The notes under the pieces: generated by a model
Databases searched by the model: none
What the model was told of the DNA's origin: nothing
The model's input: the letters and a program-made list of their open reading frames with translations, nothing else
Position numbers and translations under genes: made by a program
Shown here: piece after piece, positions 1-9,995 of the stretch
Position numbering within the stretch: the stretch's first letter is position 1
How the letters are laid out: each line of letters begins with the position of its first letter
From: Prostheceraeus crozeri
Lineage: Eukaryota > Platyhelminthes > Polycladida > Euryleptidae
Direction: 5' to 3'
DNA: 64,000 bases
NCBI GenBank assembly: GCA_907163375.1
Contig: CAJQUW010001629.1
Coordinates: 22,501-86,500, forward strand

Positions 1-1224
1 TGCCCCAGAGCGACTGAAGACGAGCATATTGTCGCCTTCGGTGCGTCCTAGGGCCCCCATCAGGCTCACCACCTACCTGACGGGTAATAGAGGGCTTCCA
101 TTTCCTAGGAAACTTCTCCCCGTACCACTGCCAGAACAGCATCCTCGCACCAACCAAATCACCAGTCCGAACACATGCAACCAAGTCAGTCAAAACAGCA
201 TCACCTACAACAAACTCGGCATCATAAAACTCCCTAAGAAAATCATCAACACGCAAGCCGAAAGGATTCGAAGAAGAAGAAAGAGAGGCTCCCCGGATCT
301 CCACCTCAGGAGTCCTTTCATCATGCCCAACATCACTCACAGAGCAGACCAGAGAAGAAGAGTCAACTAAAGGCGCCAAGGACCCCCTGTCAATGACGAA
401 AGATAGAGAGGGCCTTCCGGCCGAAGAAGGAAGATGAAGCGTATTGGGACAAAGAGAAGGAACGGGTGGGATGTCCTCCCCACTTAGAATAGAAGTAAAA
501 GAATCAGCAACGGTCAAGAGAAGATTAGTAGAGGAAGAGGCTCTCACCTCCTCAGTAACATCATGGGAGGAGGTAAGATTCGAAGTTGTCTGCACTTCAT
601 CAACAGTACACTGTAACGACGCATCATTCGGGCGGGGCACCACACGTTCAACACACCCCATGGGAATCTCAGGGATTGGCCACCCCTTCTTCCGGACATA
701 CGTCATACGCCCGGTCACCCCAGTGACAGTCCGACCAAATTCCTCAGAGAGGATTGCGAAAACCTCAGGTTTCCTAAGGTGACCGAGCTCATGAAACCTC
801 CTCCACAACAACCTATCCTCATCATCAGACCAAGCGGTCCTGGCCCGCTTCACCCTAACCCCAACATACTTCTTCAGGAACACATCACACTTCCCAACAT
901 CAATCTCTGGAGGAGATTTCCTGAGCTCGGTCGCTCTCTGAAGAATGGCGGACCGAGAACGCCCCAGTACTTCGACAAGCCGCTCATCACGCACGACAGC
1001 AGGACAATCACCCCAAGCATTCAAGAGGGTCCATAAAATAACATCATCATCTGGCTTCCAGCGTCTCGCAGTAGCAGCATCAGCTCCGGCAGCTCCCTGA
1101 GAGTGATACAAAACAGGGTGCGTCCGGCGCTGATGCTGCCTACAACCCGGAAGGGTTCGGAACACTCTCTCACACACCAAACACTTAACACCATTCTCAA
1201 CATCTACCGTTCATCTTCTACCGT
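1..1224 (-). mobile_element. R2-clade LINE, N-terminal part (copy E), runs off the window
   Basis: One uninterrupted minus-strand reading frame runs from about 1206 to base 1 and leaves the window. It begins just inside a junction with 28S rDNA and has no upstream ATG, which is usual for R2. The first domain is a C2H2 finger (CLVCERVF...HQRRTH, about 1180-1120). Next come two Myb-like blocks: one beginning RRWKPDDDVILW (about 1060-920) and one beginning TAWSDDEDRLLWRR (about 830-690). A Ser/Thr-rich linker follows. The frame ends at the window edge in a basic block (RRRQYARLQSLW), which in R2 precedes the reverse transcriptase. R2 proteins use such N-terminal domains to bind the 28S target. 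No break is seen in this part. RT and endonuclease would lie outside. Confidence 0.85.
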
Positions 1225-1341
1225 TTAAGAGAGTCATAGTTACTCCCGCTGTTTACTCGCGCTTCATTGAATTTCTTCACATTGACATCCAGAGCACTGA
1301 GCAGAAATCACATTATGTCAACACCGACCAACGGCCATCAT

Positions 1342-1375
<34 letters not shown>

Positions 1376-1790
1376 TGGTCCGTGCCAGTTCTGAATTGAC
1401 CGTTTCTCGCCAGATGAAGCCTGACCACCCGAAAGCAGCCAAACATAGCTACTATCGCCGACCGGTAGGAGCCCGCGTAGTTCCGAACGGAAGCCTCACG
1501 GCCTCGCTCAGCCCCGGCAAGCCCCAGACCAGCTTCTTACAGCAGCCCATCAGGCCCGGTCTTCAGAGCCAATCCTTTCCCGAAGTTACGGATCTAATTT
1601 GCCGACTTCCCTTACCTACATTGTTCCAGCACTAGAGGCTGTGCACCTTGGAGACCTGCTGCGGATATGGGTACGGCCTGGCAAGAAAATCACACCACCT
1701 CCCTCAGATTTTCAAGGGTCGACGAGCACGCACCGGACACCGCAAGACCCGCGGTGCTTTACGGAAGCGACGCCCCTATCACCACTGCTG
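1225..1790 (-). rRNA. 28S rDNA fragment (pseudogene) upstream of R2 copy E
   Basis: Read on the minus strand this is large-subunit rDNA. It includes the conserved stretches GGGAAGTCGGCAAATTAGAT and GGCCGTACCCATATCCGCAG and ends in AACTATGACTCTCTTAA, the sequence just upstream of the R2 insertion site. The usual GG and TAGCC that follow the site are missing, because R2 copy E starts there. Small differences from the conserved sequence suggest a decayed copy, not an active rRNA gene. The distal border near 1790 is approximate and cuts into an unrelated open frame. Confidence 0.92.
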
Positions 1791-1795
1791 TTAAG

Positions 1796-2340
1796 GATTT
1801 CGTCAATAATGTCATCTACGCTGGGTGGCTTTGGAATATATAGGATGGATTCAGTGTATATCGAGAGAGAGGCTATTTTGTTATCCTTGTGCTGAGCATA
1901 ATATAGTCCATTCACTTTGAAAATGATATCCCAAGTACCTTCTCCGAGCTCATCACATCTGATGGGTATTGATTGATCTCCCTCCTTCTTATAGTAAGTA
2001 CACCAATGTGATAATGGTAGGCAAATTTGATTGCCATCCCAAATCTTTCTATAGGGAGTATCCTTTTCATCTCTCGCCTTCCACTCTTGAGCAAGAGGAG
2101 TAGGAATGTCCATATTTAATGTCACGTACTCTTCAATAATGTCAAGTTGGTGGCGAATGTACGGACTCACGGGGATGAGTATGTAGTCCCCATACTGATT
2201 GCTCAGTATCTTCACATCAGTGGAAGGGAGCATTCCCGTTTGCAGTACTACGCTGTGATCCTCATGACGCAAGACTTGTTTAAATTTACGCTGTAGCGGT
2301 GTAGGATTATGTACCTTTGTACCTTTGTACGACTTACCAT
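1796..2340 (-). CDS. unrecognised spliced gene, 3' end replaced by rDNA
   Basis: I do not recognise this protein. A good gene model is an ATG at 2340-2338 followed at once by a donor (GTAAGT, 2337-2332), a 47-nt intron ending CTACAG at 2291, and a frame from 2290 reading MRKFKQVLRHEDHSVV. It continues open to about 1796 (about 165 residues, acidic and aromatic, with KPPSVDDIIDEIL near the end). The frame stays open for some 28 further codons, but those are 28S rDNA read as protein, so the natural C-terminus is lost. A TATA box lies about 100 nt upstream of the ATG. No membrane segment or known motif is visible. It sits with two other unrecognised minus-strand frames. Confidence 0.5.
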
Positions 2341-2440
2341 TTTAGTTGGATAATATAACAGGGATGTAGAGAGAGAGAGAGAATGTGCGTCCGTCACTTG
2401 TACGATTCAACGATGGAATGATTCTCACTTTGGAAGGCTC

Positions 2441-2452
2441 TCTATTTATAAA
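2441..2452 (-). promoter_or_regulatory. TATA box of the 2340-1796 gene
   Basis: The minus strand reads TTTATAAATAGA, about 100-110 nt before the proposed ATG at 2340. A (GA)n run lies between them in the presumed 5' UTR. Confidence 0.45.
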
Positions 2453-2539
2453 GGAATGCTTGATTCTCATTAGACAACAATCCTCATTGGAGAAAAGCAT
2501 CAAGTTGATTCCCACTCTCACCGATGCTTCAATCGCCCG

Positions 2540-2935
2540 CTAGCGCTCATCGTCTCCTTTCACCGTCTCGACTAAAGCTCTATTGTATTCTTCCGTTGAT
2601 AGGTGTGGTAAAACACAGGTGGGCAAATGTTGTGTGTCGTCGCGCCATTGATAATAATACTCCAACAGTAGGCGACCATGCTTGAATACGCGCCTTGGAT
2701 ATTTCAGCAAAGTCTCATCAATCAATTTCCTACTTTGAGCCACACTCATGAATACAATGTAGCAGACAAGCTCGTTGTGTGGAAGGGTGTGGGCATACAC
2801 CAATGGTTGAATGTAGGTCGTAAGCATATCATCATTCATCATGAGTTGGAAGCCTATCACTGAGGGCAGCTCGACATACGTCCTTAGAGTCACCTAAACA
2901 ATGTCCTCCATGCTCTGGGAAACTACCTGCGCCAT
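2540..2935 (-). pseudogene. unrecognised small gene, probably broken
   Basis: The 117-codon open part (2893-2540) reads TLRTYVELPSVIGFQLMMND and ends with a charged tail (VETVKGDDER). No family is recognised. The open frame has no ATG of its own at its start. An ATG at 2935 lies in the same frame just upstream but is not continuous with it, so the copy may be broken. A TATA box (TATAAAA on the minus strand, 3013-3019) sits about 80 nt before that ATG. The similar orientation, size and promoter spacing of the neighbouring 2340-1796 gene suggest a common source, possibly a DNA virus or large element; that is inference. Confidence 0.35.
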
Positions 2936-3260
2936 CGGCTGAATCGCTCCTCTCGTCGTCAAAAGAATGTACATAGCTCATGCACTCCAACTCTCTGAGT
3001 GCTGTAGGCGTATTTTATACCACCCACCCCTACGCCCCTCTGGTGTTAACTTTCGTTTAGCAAAAAAGTCGTCATGAAATTTCAACGACGGAGTAAAAGT
3101 TTGAGATGATACACTCCTGGCAAACTAACTCATGAAGTAGCTTTGCTGTGATACATTTCTATCTGTAAACATATGGTAATGTTAAAGTGAATCTAAAACT
3201 TTTCAGCTTATTAATTGTTCATCGTTGCATCAACGCTTTAACTCGTGAACAGTTATAATT
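2936..3260. other. no gene seen; holds a TATA box
   Basis: A minus-strand TATAAAA at 3013-3019 is the presumed promoter of the 2935-2540 frame. The rest (3020-3260) is AT-rich and shows nothing recognisable. Confidence 0.4.
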
Positions 3261-3611
3261 TTATTTTGCCGCGTAATCCCAAGAATGTGCGCGGGCAATC
3301 AATAGAAGTTGTGCACGATGTGCTGCTACTGGATGGGCGGTGTCTACCGTTGATGTTCTAAGAATATCACTTAGGGCTTCCGCCTCGTGTAGATCTCTAT
3401 TGGAGAATTTCTTTGTCGGGTCGGTGCAGTCGATAGCTTCCCGCAACGCCGTTTGAGTTTTCGCAACGTCGGCCGGAGTGTCCGAGTCAAAAGTGTGAGA
3501 CTCCTGCGGCTGAGGCTACGTAAGCCGCATGTGCAGTCGGGGTGACTTTGACCAAATTGGTTACCAAATCGGTAAGAACAGTCAGCTCATCTTCGAGAGC
3601 CTTTGCCATTC
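3261..3611 (-). pseudogene. unrecognised small gene remnant
   Basis: Two overlapping minus-strand frames cover this stretch. The first reads MAKALEDELTVLTDLVTNLV (3611-3487). The second, offset by one base, reads REAIDCTDPTKKFSNRDLHE and ends ARAHSWDYAAK (to 3261). Composition and amphipathic character look continuous between them, so this is probably one small alpha-helical protein with a frameshift. No family is recognised. Its upstream side abuts the 3' truncation of R2 copy A. Confidence 0.3.
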
Positions 3612-3639
3612 GCCTATAGCCACAAGAGAGTCCGAAATG

Positions 3640-5099
3640 GCGGCTGGCCGGAGGTAAAACTGACGTCCTTCTTTCGCAACTTGTACCGTGACTGATACGA
3701 GGTCGTGATAGTAGTTCCATCTTCCTTAAAGTTGACCCCGAGGTATTTAAAGCATTCATTGGTAGAGAGGGACCGCAGTTCTCCAAAGGAGAGTTTTGTA
3801 GGACAGTTGCGGTCATAGTCAGCAGAGCTCATCGGACTGGAACACAGGAGGAAGGACTTGGCCGCATTGAGTTGAAGACCGGCTTTTGAAGCGGCGTTAT
3901 GAAAGGCTTCAATTTTCTTTTTAAGGTCAAGCAGAGACGAAGAGAATAGAATAACGTCATCAGCATAGGCGATGTAATGGAAAGCGGTGTCGAACAATTG
4001 GATTCCGAGATGAGGGAGGGAAGATTCTGTGATCTCTTGCATTACGATGTTAAATAAAAGTGGGGATAAAGGGTCTCCTTGACGAACGCCGCGCAACGGG
4101 CAGATGATGCGGTCAATGACGTGGACTGAACTATTGCGATAGATTTTTTCAAGATGGCATATCAAACGTGGGGGAGTCCAATTCTGGAGGCCGCTCTGAG
4201 GACTGTATCTATCGAGACAGAGTCGAAAGCTTTCTGCAAATCAAGGCAGGAGGCGTAGAGCGGAAAACCACACGATCTTGAACGGAGATGGAGGCATGAA
4301 GTAAAGTGGTAGCCTCTAGGACGCCGTCGCGAGTTTGGAATGCGAATTGATTTTCATCGAGCTTAATGCAGCGAGAGAGGCGAATAGCGATAACACGATG
4401 GTAGATTCTCAGTAACAGGGAAGACACTGCAATTGGTCTGTAGTCGGCCGGCGATGTTGGGCAATCAATTTTGGGAATGAAAGTAGTTCGACTAACCAAA
4501 AGATTGTCTGGAATGGAAGCCTCTAAAAGGAAGACATTCAGAACATGCATATTCCATGGATTGACCAGGAGTCCAAAGTTGCTTTGTCTAATTTGTCAGG
4601 ACCAGAGGCTGATTTACCATTAATACGGAGGGCGTTTTCAACTTCAAAGGTGGTAATTGGAATTTCAAGATCACCAATGGAATTGCTAGAGATGGCTTTT
4701 CTAGGATCAGGAGTAGACGGCACGGTCATTAGGCGAGACCAGTAGTCGGCCATCTGAGGTGGAAATTTTATTTTATTTACGCACGTAGATTGACCATCAA
4801 TGGCATGCGGGCTGCGTCCTTACGCTTTTTTCCCCAAAAGTTTTTGCATCGCTTGGTACTGTTGTTGGTCGTACTCTCTTTTATTGCGACATTTCTTATT
4901 TGAATTAGTGGAGTTGTTCTCTTTCAGACAATAGGAAAATGACTGGTAAGCCAGGGCGAGATGATATCATGCACGAGGGTACGGGAATGAAGATTTTCCA
5001 GAATGCCCGATATTAAACAGGCAATCGGCGATTGCTTGGGAATCTGTCCAGCCAGGGTGACGATCGCAGCACACAGAATATCGTCTGCGGCAAAGAGAG
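3640..5099 (-). mobile_element. R2 LINE copy A, 5' and 3' truncated, inserted at the 28S R2 site
   Basis: Minus-strand R2 reverse transcriptase in several frames. From the 28S junction at 5099 it starts inside the N-terminal domain (LLTLFAADDILCAAIVTLAG). It then reads the pre-RT block (MADYWSRLMTVPSTPDPRKA, 4753-), RT motifs 1-3 (4550-4209), GVRQGDPLSPLLFN (about 4090-4049) and the catalytic YADD (about 3967-3956). Homology ends near 3660, so thumb, zinc finger and endonuclease are missing. Frame changes near 4925, 4545 and 4190 make it a pseudogene. A shorter N-terminus than copies B, C and E shows 5' truncation on insertion, common for R2. Confidence 0.88.
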
Positions 5100-5419
5100 T
5101 TAAGAGAGTCATAGTTACTCCCGCTGTTTTACTCGCGCTTCATTGAATTTCTTCACATTGACATCCAGACACTGAGCAGAAATCACATTATGTCAACACC
5201 GACCAACGGCCATCATAATGCTTTGTTTTAAATTAGACAGCCGGATTCCTCTGGTCCGTGCCAGTTCTGAATTGACCGTTTCTCGCCAGATGAAGCCTGG
5301 ACCACCGAAAGCAGCCAGACATAGCTACCGTCGCCGACCGGTAGGAGCCCGCGTAGTTCCGAACGGAAGCCTCACGGCCTCGCTCAGCCCCGGCAAGCCC
5401 CAGACCAGCTTCTTACAGC
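5100..5419 (-). rRNA. 28S rDNA fragment upstream of R2 copy A
   Basis: A second copy of the same 28S segment as at 1225-1544, nearly identical but with a few one- or two-base indels. On the minus strand it ends at CTCTTAA, where R2 copy A begins. Its far end stops abruptly at 5419 against R2 copy B, so it is only about 320 bp. It is a pseudogene fragment. The abrupt join to copy B points to a rearrangement between rDNA-borne R2 copies. Confidence 0.92.
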
Positions 5420-6447
5420 GGTTCGTTCACCTCCTTAACCGTGATTGGAGCAAGGACTTCCGAATGGACGGGATAGTCATCTATTGGTCTGTCGTCGGGG
5501 GTGGAGGGAACGGGGAGGAACTTGGACCAAAAGGAGTCCATGAGGGCGGGAAGTTTAATCTTGCCAATGTCGTTGACTTTGTCATCGAGGACGGCCCGCG
5601 CAGCGTCCTTGCGCTTTTTATATCAAAGCGACTGGAGAGCCTTGTATTTGGCCGTATCCCACTCTCTCTTGTTTTTAGGCTTCGGGCTCGAGTCCTCGTT
5701 CTTCAGAGGAGGAGCCCAGGAAATGGGATAGTTGGCGTCCAGCCACGGCGACAGGACGTTCAAGACCAGGGACCCCGAGTCGATGAGTGAAACAATTGAG
5801 TTCTTAATTAAGGCGACCGGAGATGGGTCGACGACGCTGCCAATGGCCTGGAGGATGGCCCGTTTAATAGCGGCAATCGGATCCTCAGCGGGAGTGCTGT
5901 GAGCAGCAAGGGAAGGGGGATCAGAGACAGAGGTAACCGGAGAGGGAGGCCACGAACTCGGCTGAGAGAGCTGACTCATGTTGCTATCACCAGCCTGAGG
6001 ATTGATGGAACGGTCGTTCCCAATTGCTGAAGGATTAGCAGTGCGAGGGGGTGCCAGAACCGCGATGTTTGTCTCAAGGACGGACTTATGCGAGGAGACA
6101 TCGTGAGTGGTGCGGTCGTAGAGGTCGCGATGGGCTCGACGCTTATGCTGCGAACATCCAGCAACGGACTTGAAATCGCGTCTGCACCATAGGCAGGAAG
6201 CATTGAAAACTTTGCCGTCCAGGAAGGTGAGCTCCATGCGAGGGGCCGAAGGATCGAAGTCCCTGACAACATCCTGGTCGACGCTATTTGAGGCGTGGGC
6301 AATTGGCACGTAATGCACCGGAGCAGAATTGGCTTGCGCACCATTATTCTTGGCCAAAATGCAGGCTCGACGGTGCAAGGTGAGACCGGCCTTGCTCTTG
6401 CAGGTCCGGCCACAATCTGAACATACAAAGGCACCATTAGAGGCCAT
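5420..6447 (-). pseudogene. R2 LINE copy B, N-terminal ORF part
   Basis: Minus-strand frame starting at the ATG at 6447 (MASNGAFVCSDC). An upstream extension of the open frame is rejected because it reads through the 5' UTR. It carries a CCHC-type finger (CSDCGRTCKS...HRRAC) and a C2H2 finger (CLWCRRDF...HKRRAH, near 6180), then a Ser/Pro-rich linker and the block ending ISWAPPLKNEDSSPK. Past about 5620 the frame shifts to a pre-RT block (LPVPSTPDDRPIDDYPV), which is cut at 5419 by 28S rDNA. RT and endonuclease are absent. The multi-finger N-terminus matches the R2 lineages with several zinc fingers. Confidence 0.85.
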
Positions 6448-6870
6448 GAGGAAAGTCCGCACGACGAAAAGGAGACAAAAAAATCCGGGCACCCAGACGC
6501 CGAGGGCCCTAAGTGATAACAGAAACGAAAAAAACCCTTCTGAAGGGTCAACCAAAACAATAGAAAAAACCAAAAAGAAGAGAAATGGACCGAAGTCCCA
6601 GGAACCGGCGGTAGCTCAGTGCTTCGATGGACAGTGATCGCTGCACAAGTCCACTGAAGCTACCCCGAGGACCAGAAAAAAAACAACTCACAAACTCACC
6701 AAGGACACAGGCCTCAAAAAAAGGGTAGAGTATTCAGGGAGGCCCACAGGCGAGCCCCTAGCCCTCGAGAGAAAAGAGGAGGCCAAACGAAAAGAACGCA
6801 AGAGGCAAAAATTGAAGGAAAGGATAAACGTAAGGAGAGAGAGACAAACGAAACCAGGTGAAATTAAAAT
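6448..6870 (-). other. R2 copy B 5' UTR with a conserved hairpin
   Basis: Non-coding leader shared with copy C (13214-13650). Common parts are a short hairpin (cccttctgaaggg, 6535-6547) and a longer stem-loop at 6610-6664, where GGTAGC-CAGTG pairs with CACTG-GCTACC around an inner stem. There is also a purine-rich tract. On the minus strand the leader follows directly on the 3' end of R2 fragment D, giving a head-to-tail arrangement. Confidence 0.6.
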
Positions 6871-6873
6871 AAA

Positions 6874-7925
6874 TTAGACTTTGAGTGAGCCGATTATTGC
6901 CCTACTCCGAACCACTGTCATGTGGCGGCCGATCCCCTGAGATCCTAGGTGCCTCTTCGTACTGGGGTCGATATTCCCCCTCGCACCAACAACAATTGGT
7001 ATCACCTCTACGGTGTACCCGGGCCATCTTGCCCTCACGGCCTCCATGCAGGCAGGCCGGCTGTACTTAGACAGCTTCTCAATGCCACGTTGATGAGCAT
7101 ATCGTGGACTTGAACAATAGGGCACCGTAACCTCTATCACTGAAACGGTCCTCCCACAGATCAGGGTCAAGTCAGGTCTGAATCGCTCAGCACGGCTGGC
7201 GTATTCCATTTCGCGGAATACCTGTCTGCCTTCCTCTTGAGCCAATAGTCTACTTATTGTAGCACATACTTCATTGTGCCGGTGAGAGTAAGCGTTCCTC
7301 AGCTTGTCGCAGCTACTCAGAACATGAGCAGCCATTTCTTTCGCACGATCACACCTTCTGCAAACGATGTCTTGCCACACGTGATGACCACGGTGCAAAG
7401 CCATCCTCGTTGGTAGATTGCCCGACAGCAGTTGAACAGACCTAACCAACTCGTGACCCTTACAACTGTCCACTACCCACGAAAGTCATGGGAGCAGACG
7501 ATCTCACAACAGACTCAGAATCGATGCCCCAATTCGTTGACAAAAATTTAGCCGCATAGTCCGGCTTACTTGAAATACTGGCGCCATTCGGTATCATAGC
7601 ATATAGCTTGCTTATCTCGGCTTCGTTTAAGGCGAAAACTTCTTTAAGGATGCAATCGTCTTTCATGATCAGCTTTTCGAATGATCGTGCTCTTGCAGAA
7701 GGAATGAAGGCTCGCAACTGGTGCAAACCTAGGCCACCTTGACGCCGGTTCATATAGAAATACGAGGACGGAGTTCCCGGCGGTAAATGAAGCCATCGTT
7801 TCACCGTTGTTCGTATAGACCGGTCAATGTCTTCAAGGAGACGTCTGTTCACGGTCATCATACGGAGTTCGAAGACCACTTTCGGGATGATCACCGACCT
7901 TATAATCTTCACTCGCTCCCCTCAC
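6874..7925 (-). pseudogene. R2 LINE fragment D, RT thumb, zinc finger and endonuclease
   Basis: The minus-strand 3' half of an R2 ORF. From 7912 it reads the RT thumb (KIIRSVIIPKVVFELRMMTV and RRQGGLGLHQLRAF). After one frame change near 7465 it reads the C-terminal part: a CCHC motif (CRRCDRAKEMAAHVLSSC, about 7360) and the restriction-like endonuclease (FRPDLTLICGRTVSVIEVTV, then EKLSKYSR). The stop is at 6874 and the 3' UTR is very short. It does not overlap any domain of copy B, so it could be the remains of another copy placed upstream of B by tandem insertion. Confidence 0.87.
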
Positions 7926-8854
7926 CCACACACATTCCGACGCTACACGCTACGTACATTTCGATACGCTCTTAGAATCGGCCTGCGCAGAACCACAAAC
8001 ACGTACTAGTGCCGCCGAATGTGCGCGCTTCCGATGCAATTCCATAAGACCTTAAGTCCTATGCTTTCCTGCGACCAACACGTCTTCTATAGTGCCATAA
8101 AGACGGAACAGCGCTCCGCCTTGATATTCACACTGTATCACTTTATATGCATTGCCTGAGGCTTGCGATGAAACCCTGTAGCAGGCAAGTTCGACTGCTC
8201 GCAACTGCTGCGTCCGTCCTATACAGCATAGGACGTCGACTGCACACAGTATACTGCTGTGAGCAAGCCAGAGCGCCGTCTGTATTCATCTGCATAGAAG
8301 CAGAGAAGACAGCCACTCATGAGTATAGGAGCTAACCTGCCTTGAGTCGTATCTCTACAATTACGGTGTCAAATGATAGTCGTTTCTCACTCACACTTGC
8401 ACTTCTGCTGCATCTGCTTCTCTCCTTCACAGGGTTCCTCTTGTCCTATTGTCTTCAAACTTTGACATGTTCCTCCTTGCATGTCCCCTACCTCGTACAT
8501 GACTCTACCGAGTGTCCACTGGCACATGTACATGTACTTTTTCTACATGTACATGTAAATTCTTATCTTCCTCCTACAACTTCTTCCTGACTTCAATCAT
8601 GCTGTCGCGACATGCCAACTCGTGCAACTCGTACATCGGTACATGTACATGTGGCTGTACATGTACAGAAATACATGTAATTTCGCCAAAATTGCCCTAT
8701 CGCCACCAAAAGTTAGGAGCGTGTTGCGGACCTCTTATTGAGTCCATTCCATCATATTAGGACAGTATTCAATCACTAACAACTCACTCTGCCTCCTCTT
8801 CAAAGTGTTTATGTTCCGGGGGGGGGTCTTGATACTTTATTTTGATATAGAAAT
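7926..8854. other. no gene seen apart from a palindromic repeat patch
   Basis: No coding frame of convincing length or composition. It holds a run of ACATGT palindromes (8521-8685) and ends in a G10 tract near 8819. The remainder shows nothing recognisable. Confidence 0.5.
8521..8685. repeat. cluster of ACATGTACATGT palindromes
   Basis: At least four copies of the self-complementary motif TACATGTACATG occur in about 165 bp (near 8525, 8545, 8640 and 8657) with single ACATGT motifs between. It is a short palindromic microsatellite-like patch. No function can be assigned. Confidence 0.7.
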
Positions 8855-9075
8855 ATAGAAACAGCTAAAACTTTATTTCTAACATATACACTACTGAAAC
8901 TTTAGTTTTTATCTTGTAAACTGTTGAAACTTTATTTTGTTTCTAACATACAAACAGATAAAGCTTTATTTCTAACATACACACTATTGAAACTTTGTTT
9001 CTAACGTACACACTGTTGAAACTTTATTTTTAATCTGTAAACTGTTGAAACTATATCTTTCATTTACAAATAGTA
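8855..9075. repeat. degenerate AT-rich tandem repeat
   Basis: Repeated GAAACTTTATTT / CTAACATACACACT / TTGTAAACTGTT blocks recur every 30-45 bases, giving a decayed tandem array with irregular spacing. No coding potential is seen. Confidence 0.6.
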
Positions 9076-9374
9076 GAACGCTTAGTCTAACTTGTAAATC
9101 TTATAACATTTCATATGGGTGATGATGGTAGATGAAATAGTGTTAGATAAATTAAGATGGCTTACACTTCTGATACAGGGATAGCAATCGACTGCGATCC
9201 ATGTGTAAAGAGCTTGTTAGACTACGGAAGAGAGAAGTGTGTTATGTTGCGTGTGGCGCGTGAGTGTCCTCCCATTTCATTCCATTCATCAATTCATCTC
9301 ATTGATAGAGACAGGTAGAACTCATGGTTCTCATAACGTATGCAATGGATAGTTTATAAGGCAACCTTCGACAG
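9076..9374. other. nothing recognised
   Basis: AT-rich sequence without a credible frame. A short stretch near 9185 (agcaatcgactgc) recurs near 10095, suggesting it belongs to the same duplicated unit as the 9.5-10.4 kb genes. Confidence 0.35.
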
Positions 9375-9520
9375 TTGGCTAAATGTCGCCCTGGCGCGAA
9401 TGCATACTACGTTCAGACAGAGGCAATCACTTGCAAACATGACGCAGAGAGGTTTAACAAGATTGACCATTGCCGAATGTCCCTTGCGGTATACATAGCT
9501 ACGGGTTTCACCGCCGCCCT

Positions 9521-9995
9521 TTACAGGAACGCCCGTCGAAAGGAAGTATTACACCGAACTTCATTTGCAACGTTCAAGTTGACTGATAGCAGATTCAACT
9601 TAATGATAGTATTCGCCAGTCTGAAGACTGCCCAGGGCAAACCGCGTGGAGGTTCTATCATGTCTTGCCCCATGGTGGCCCTTATGAGGGCCGGTGGTTC
9701 GTTCTCGGGAGTGACAAGTTGACTATTGGCTTGAATAGTCAATAGGTATGGCGGTTAGGTTCTCGTATACCCTATACCGCCTAAGCCGTGCTGGTGCATC
9801 TGGCACCTTTCGGATGCGGGTGGTATTAGGAGTCCACACCTCAAACGTCCAAACGATCTTCTTGATCTTCCCCTTCTTCTCATCCTCTTCATCCCACTCG
9901 TCGAGGATGATGAAGTTGGGAATGGCGTTGTCTTCATCCCACTCGTCGAGGATGATGAAGTCGGAAATGGTACTAGCAGGAGATGTTGCTTCCAT
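9521..9995 (-). CDS. unrecognised small gene(s) with acidic tandem repeat
   Basis: The ATG at 9995 opens a 90-codon minus-strand frame. It has two copies of FIILDEWDE (residues 13-21 and 28-36), a Lys-rich turn, then KIVWTFEVWTP and ARLRRYRVYENL, and stops at 9723. A second minus-strand frame in another register overlaps its end and runs to 9521 (PENEPPALIRATMGQDMIEP, then AVFRLANTIIKLNLLSVNL). The protein is not recognised and may be broken. A TATA box lies only about 41 nt before the ATG, so the 5' UTR would be very short. The second frame recurs almost unchanged at 10076-10384. The origin could be a viral or large-element fossil; I cannot show this. Confidence 0.4.

Noticed and set aside
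1712-1795. C-terminal codons of the unknown gene at 1796-2340
   Set aside because: These bases are 28S rDNA on the same strand, so the codons are accidental.
5218-5790. Plus-strand 190-codon frame
   Set aside because: It reads through antisense 28S rDNA and R2 copy B.
6448-6573. Upstream start for R2 copy B at 6573
   Set aside because: The extra 42 codons pass through the leader hairpin shared with copy C; the MASN start at 6447 is shared with copy C.
6610-6664. tRNA-like gene (GGTAGCTCAGTG resembles a D-arm / A box)
   Set aside because: No matching B box, anticodon arm or acceptor stem; the region folds as a simple stem-loop.
6448-6870. HDV-like ribozyme at the R2 5' end
   Set aside because: I could not draw the nested double pseudoknot or find the catalytic C in the right place.
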